Position numbers and translations under genes: made by a program
The notes under the pieces: generated by a model
The model's database searches: none
The model's input: the letters and a program-made list of their open reading frames with translations, nothing else
What the model was told of the DNA's origin: nothing
Shown: piece by piece, positions 61,525-64,000 of the stretch
How the letters are laid out: each line of letters opens with the position of its first letter
Numbering within the stretch: the first letter of the stretch is position 1
Origin: JACMLD01 sp047602295
Lineage (GTDB): Bacteria; Bacteroidota; Bacteroidia; Chitinophagales; Chitinophagaceae
DNA: 64,000 nt
Assembly (NCBI GenBank): GCA_047602295.1
Contig: JASGHP010000001.1
Coordinates: 806,001 to 870,000, forward strand
Direction of reading: 5' to 3'

Positions 61525-63870
61525 ATGTGGAAATCCATTGCCTATTTTGTTCTGAAAAATAAATTGGTTTTATTAATTGTATTATTAGCCGCAACAGCTG
61601 TTATGGGCTGGTATGGCAGCAAACTGCAATTGAGTTATGATTTTACCGGTGCTATACCCACCAATAATGCACGGTATATCAGCTATCAGAATTTTCGCAA
61701 GCAGTTTGGCGAAGACGGTAGCATGATGGTGATTGGTATACAAACCCCAAAGTTGTTTGATGAAAAAACGATTGCCGCTATTGCAGATTTCGGCAACCAG
61801 TTAAAAAGCATAAAAGGGGTAGAAAATGTACTCAGCATTCCTTCTGCCATCAACCTTGTAAAAGATTCCGCGGCAGGTAAACTGAAACCCTCATCAATTT
61901 TTGTATCACAAAATGCAAATGGAGCAGCAACCTCTTTTAACCAGTTTGACAGTAGCCGTGCCGTTTTTTTAAGCCTCCCTTTCTATAAAAATGTGTTGTA
62001 TAACCCCGTTACCAATGTGGGTTTAATGGCTATTAGGATAAACAAAGACACGCTGGCTTCTAATGCTCGCAGCGCTGTTATAAAGAAAATTACAGATGCA
62101 GGAGATGCATTGGGCGCCAAGCTGAACCTTGAAATGCATTACAGTGGTTTGCCGCTGATACGTACGCAAATGTCTGACCGTATAAAAAAAGAAATGCGCT
62201 GGTTTTTGATAGGGTCAGTTTTATTATCGGCAATTATTTTGTTGATATTTTTTAGAAGTATCAGCAGCATGTTGCTTTCACTGGCGGTAGTCCTCATTGG
62301 CGTAGTTTGGAGTACAGGTACTTTGTATTTGATGCACTATAAAATAACATTGCTTACGGCACTTATACCACCATTGCTGGTAGTAATAGGCATTCCTAAT
62401 TGCATTTATTTCCTCAACAAGTATCATGTATCTTACCTGGAAACAAAAGATAAACAATCTGCGCTGGTTCAAATGATCAGCAAGATGGGTGTGGTAACCT
62501 TGTTTTGCAATATTGCTGCTGCCATAGGTTTTGCAGTATTTGCGCTTACTAAGAGCCCTATCTTAAAAGAATTTGGTGCTGTATCTGGCATTAACATTTT
62601 TGCGCTGTTCATCATTTCTGTTATTCTTATACCGGCTGTTTTATCTTTTTTGCCAGTGCCAAAAGAAAGGCATATGGGTTATTTAGAGAATCGCTGGCTG
62701 CTGGCTTTGCTTGATAAACTGGAAGTATGGAGCTTAAACCATCGCAAATTGATTTATGGGGGAACGCTGGTATTGGTGGCTTTTGCAGTGGCGGGCTTAT
62801 TTCAGTTAAAGTCGCGGGGTTTTATTGTAGATGATTTGCCAAAGACAGATAAGATATATACAGACATGAAGTTTTTTGAAAGCAATTTCAAAGGTGTTAT
62901 GCCATTAGAGATTGTAGTAGATACCCGGCAGAAGAATGGCTTGCGCAAAAACATCATGGAGAATTTCGCAAAGATTGATTCTCTTTCGCAGTTCATAACA
63001 GACCAGCCAGAAACCAGCAGGCCGCTTTCTGTAGTAGAAGGGATAAAATTTGCACGGCAGGCTTATTATGATGGTGATAGCAGTAATTATGGATTGCCCA
63101 ACTCGTTTGACATAAGTTTTCTTTCTTCTTATTTAAGTGCAAAAGCAGATTCTTCAGCAGGTGCAGCCGCTTCCAACTTTACCAGGCTGCTGAGTTCCTT
63201 TATGGATAAGGATAAACAAAAGGCACGCATAAGTGTAAACATGGCAGATATTGGTACCGAGCGTTTGCCAGGGTTTTTGCAAAAAGTGCAGGCGCAAGCC
63301 AATCATTACTTCGATTCTACTAAATATTCGGTTGAGCTTACAGGCGCCAGTGTTACTTTTTTAGAAGGCAGCAGGTTTATTATTACAGGTCTTAAAGACA
63401 GTATTATCTGGGCTTTTGTATTGATTGCCCTTTGCATGTTATATCTTTTCCGTTCTTTCCGCATCCTCATCTGTTCATTAATACCCAATGTAATCCCATT
63501 ATTGATAACAGCCGGCATTATGGGCTGGGTGGGTGTGGCTTTGAAACCTTCAACTGTATTAATATTTAGTATTGCTTTGGGCATTGCTATTGATATAACC
63601 ATCCGGTTCCTTGTTAATTATAAACAAGAGATGGATAAGGGGGGACAGGTGAGCCAAACAGACCTTGTGACAAGCACTATACATTCAACTGGTATCAGCA
63701 TTGTTTATACTTCTTTGGTATTAATAGCAGGGTTCGTAATCTTCTGTTTTAGCGGGTTTGGGGGCACTAAGTCATTAGGCTGGCTAACTTCCTTGACCTT
63801 AATCATCGCAACTTTAACTAATCTTATCTTGTTACCCGCATTACTGATTAGCAGCATGAGAAATAAATAA
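61525..63870 (+). CDS. RND superfamily exporter (MMPL-like)
   Basis: This 781-residue protein has about 12 TM helices in two halves. Each half has one helix, a periplasmic loop of about 160-200 residues, and a cluster of five helices. Examples are FRSISSMLLSLAVVLIGVVW and FRILICSLIPNVIPLLITAG. The segment GIAIDITIRFLVNYK resembles the GD-hydrophobic-xx-Y motif region, with the Asp in the helix of the second half. Such MMPL/RND proteins move lipids, hopanoids or small molecules. The start ATG is at 61525, 27 bp after the -7 box. The first TM is at residues 13-30. Confidence 0.92.
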   Translation: MWKSIAYFVLKNKLVLLIVLLAATAVMGWYGSKLQLSYDFTGAIPTNNARYISYQNFRKQFGEDGSMMVIGIQTPKLFDEKTIAAIADFGNQLKSIKGVENVLSIPSAINLVKDSAAGKLKPSSIFVSQNANGAATSFNQFDSSRAVFLSLPFYKNVLYNPVTNVGLMAIRINKDTLASNARSAVIKKITDAGDALGAKLNLEMHYSGLPLIRTQMSDRIKKEMRWFLIGSVLLSAIILLIFFRSISSMLLSLAVVLIGVVWSTGTLYLMHYKITLLTALIPPLLVVIGIPNCIYFLNKYHVSYLETKDKQSALVQMISKMGVVTLFCNIAAAIGFAVFALTKSPILKEFGAVSGINIFALFIISVILIPAVLSFLPVPKERHMGYLENRWLLALLDKLEVWSLNHRKLIYGGTLVLVAFAVAGLFQLKSRGFIVDDLPKTDKIYTDMKFFESNFKGVMPLEIVVDTRQKNGLRKNIMENFAKIDSLSQFITDQPETSRPLSVVEGIKFARQAYYDGDSSNYGLPNSFDISFLSSYLSAKADSSAGAAASNFTRLLSSFMDKDKQKARISVNMADIGTERLPGFLQKVQAQANHYFDSTKYSVELTGASVTFLEGSRFIITGLKDSIIWAFVLIALCMLYLFRSFRILICSLIPNVIPLLITAGIMGWVGVALKPSTVLIFSIALGIAIDITIRFLVNYKQEMDKGGQVSQTDLVTSTIHSTGISIVYTSLVLIAGFVIFCFSGFGGTKSLGWLTSLTLIIATLTNLILLPALLISSMRNK

Positions 63871-63894
63871 AAAAAAGTTAATTTGCGCAGCTTT

Positions 63895-63918
63895 TTATTA
63901 AGACGGTTGTCTTAATAA
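63895..63918. promoter_or_regulatory. Perfect 10-bp palindrome, possible operator
   Basis: TTATTAAGAC and GTCTTAATAA flank a 4-nt spacer (GGTT) at 63895-63918. The symmetry and AAGAC-GTCTT core resemble TetR-type operators. No T tract follows at once, so a terminator is less likely. It sits 25 bp after the RND gene and 73 bp before the next ATG. Confidence 0.45.
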
Positions 63919-63991
63919 GTGCAGTTTTTATGGACGCCCATAAAAAGAATCAATCTATTATTAATCTTTTTAGTAACCAAACAAAACAAAC

Positions 63992-64000
63992 ATGAGAAAA
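63992..64000 (+). CDS. Start of a further gene, truncated by the window edge
   Basis: ATG at 63992 opens a frame (Met-Arg-Lys) that runs off the window. The position 121 bp after the RND gene and the basic first residues fit the start of a signal peptide. Nothing more can be said from nine bases. Confidence 0.35.

Overview
The window looks like a chromosomal segment of a Bacteroidota bacterium, most likely in or near the Chitinophagaceae. The evidence is C-terminal type IX secretion (T9SS) sorting domains on secreted proteins, UpxY-type NusG paralogues at polysaccharide loci, Bacteroidota promoter boxes (TTG, about 19 nt, TAnnTTTG) before several housekeeping genes, the short Bacteroidota-type ribosomal protein bTHX, and moderately AT-rich DNA. 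No tRNA, rRNA, insertion sequence, integrase or CRISPR array was seen.

Layout. (1) 1-4037, minus strand: the start of a polysaccharide locus that runs off the left edge: a NusG/UpxY-like factor, a Wzc-type tyrosine kinase/chain-length regulator and a flippase. (2) 4555-6419, minus: a VanZ-like membrane protein and a WcaI-like glycosyltransferase. (3) 7241-16798, plus: two T9SS-exported proteins, a frameshifted SGNH/sialate-O-acetylesterase-like enzyme and a 2464-residue protein with FlgD-like, beta-propeller, PA14 and 13 PKD domains. (4) 17479-41107, plus: a long, tightly packed exopolysaccharide (EPS) operon with Wza, Wzc, flippase, a Wzy-like polymerase, eight glycosyltransferases, eight acyl/acetyltransferases (four membrane acyltransferase-3, four hexapeptide) and a GMC oxidoreductase. 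A second UpxY-like gene follows at 41682. (5) 42436-44885: housekeeping genes pyrH (frameshifted), a DUF4870 protein, pdxH, bTHX and HU. (6) 45340-51191, minus: two transmembrane Ser/Thr kinases, a PP2C phosphatase and an FHA-TM-trypsin-like protease, which form a phospho-signalling module. (7) 51499-64000: DUF4286, DUF3999/DUF2339 pair, exodeoxyribonuclease III, LOG-family protein, cyclophilin, a small conserved protein, GNAT, serS, an outer-membrane barrel, an RND/MMPL transporter and the first codons of another gene.

How it fits together. The EPS operon encodes assembly of a chain at the inner membrane, heavy O-acylation, flipping, polymerisation and export through a Wza/Wzc channel. The adjacent secreted esterase and PA14/PKD protein could act on or anchor to the surface polymer; that is inference from position. 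The kinase/phosphatase/FHA-protease cluster is laid out so that cytoplasmic phosphothreonine recognition could control a periplasmic protease.

Caution on the sequence. Three genes (esterase, a hexapeptide acetyltransferase and the essential pyrH) are each interrupted by exactly one extra base. This pattern suggests residual consensus errors more than real gene decay.
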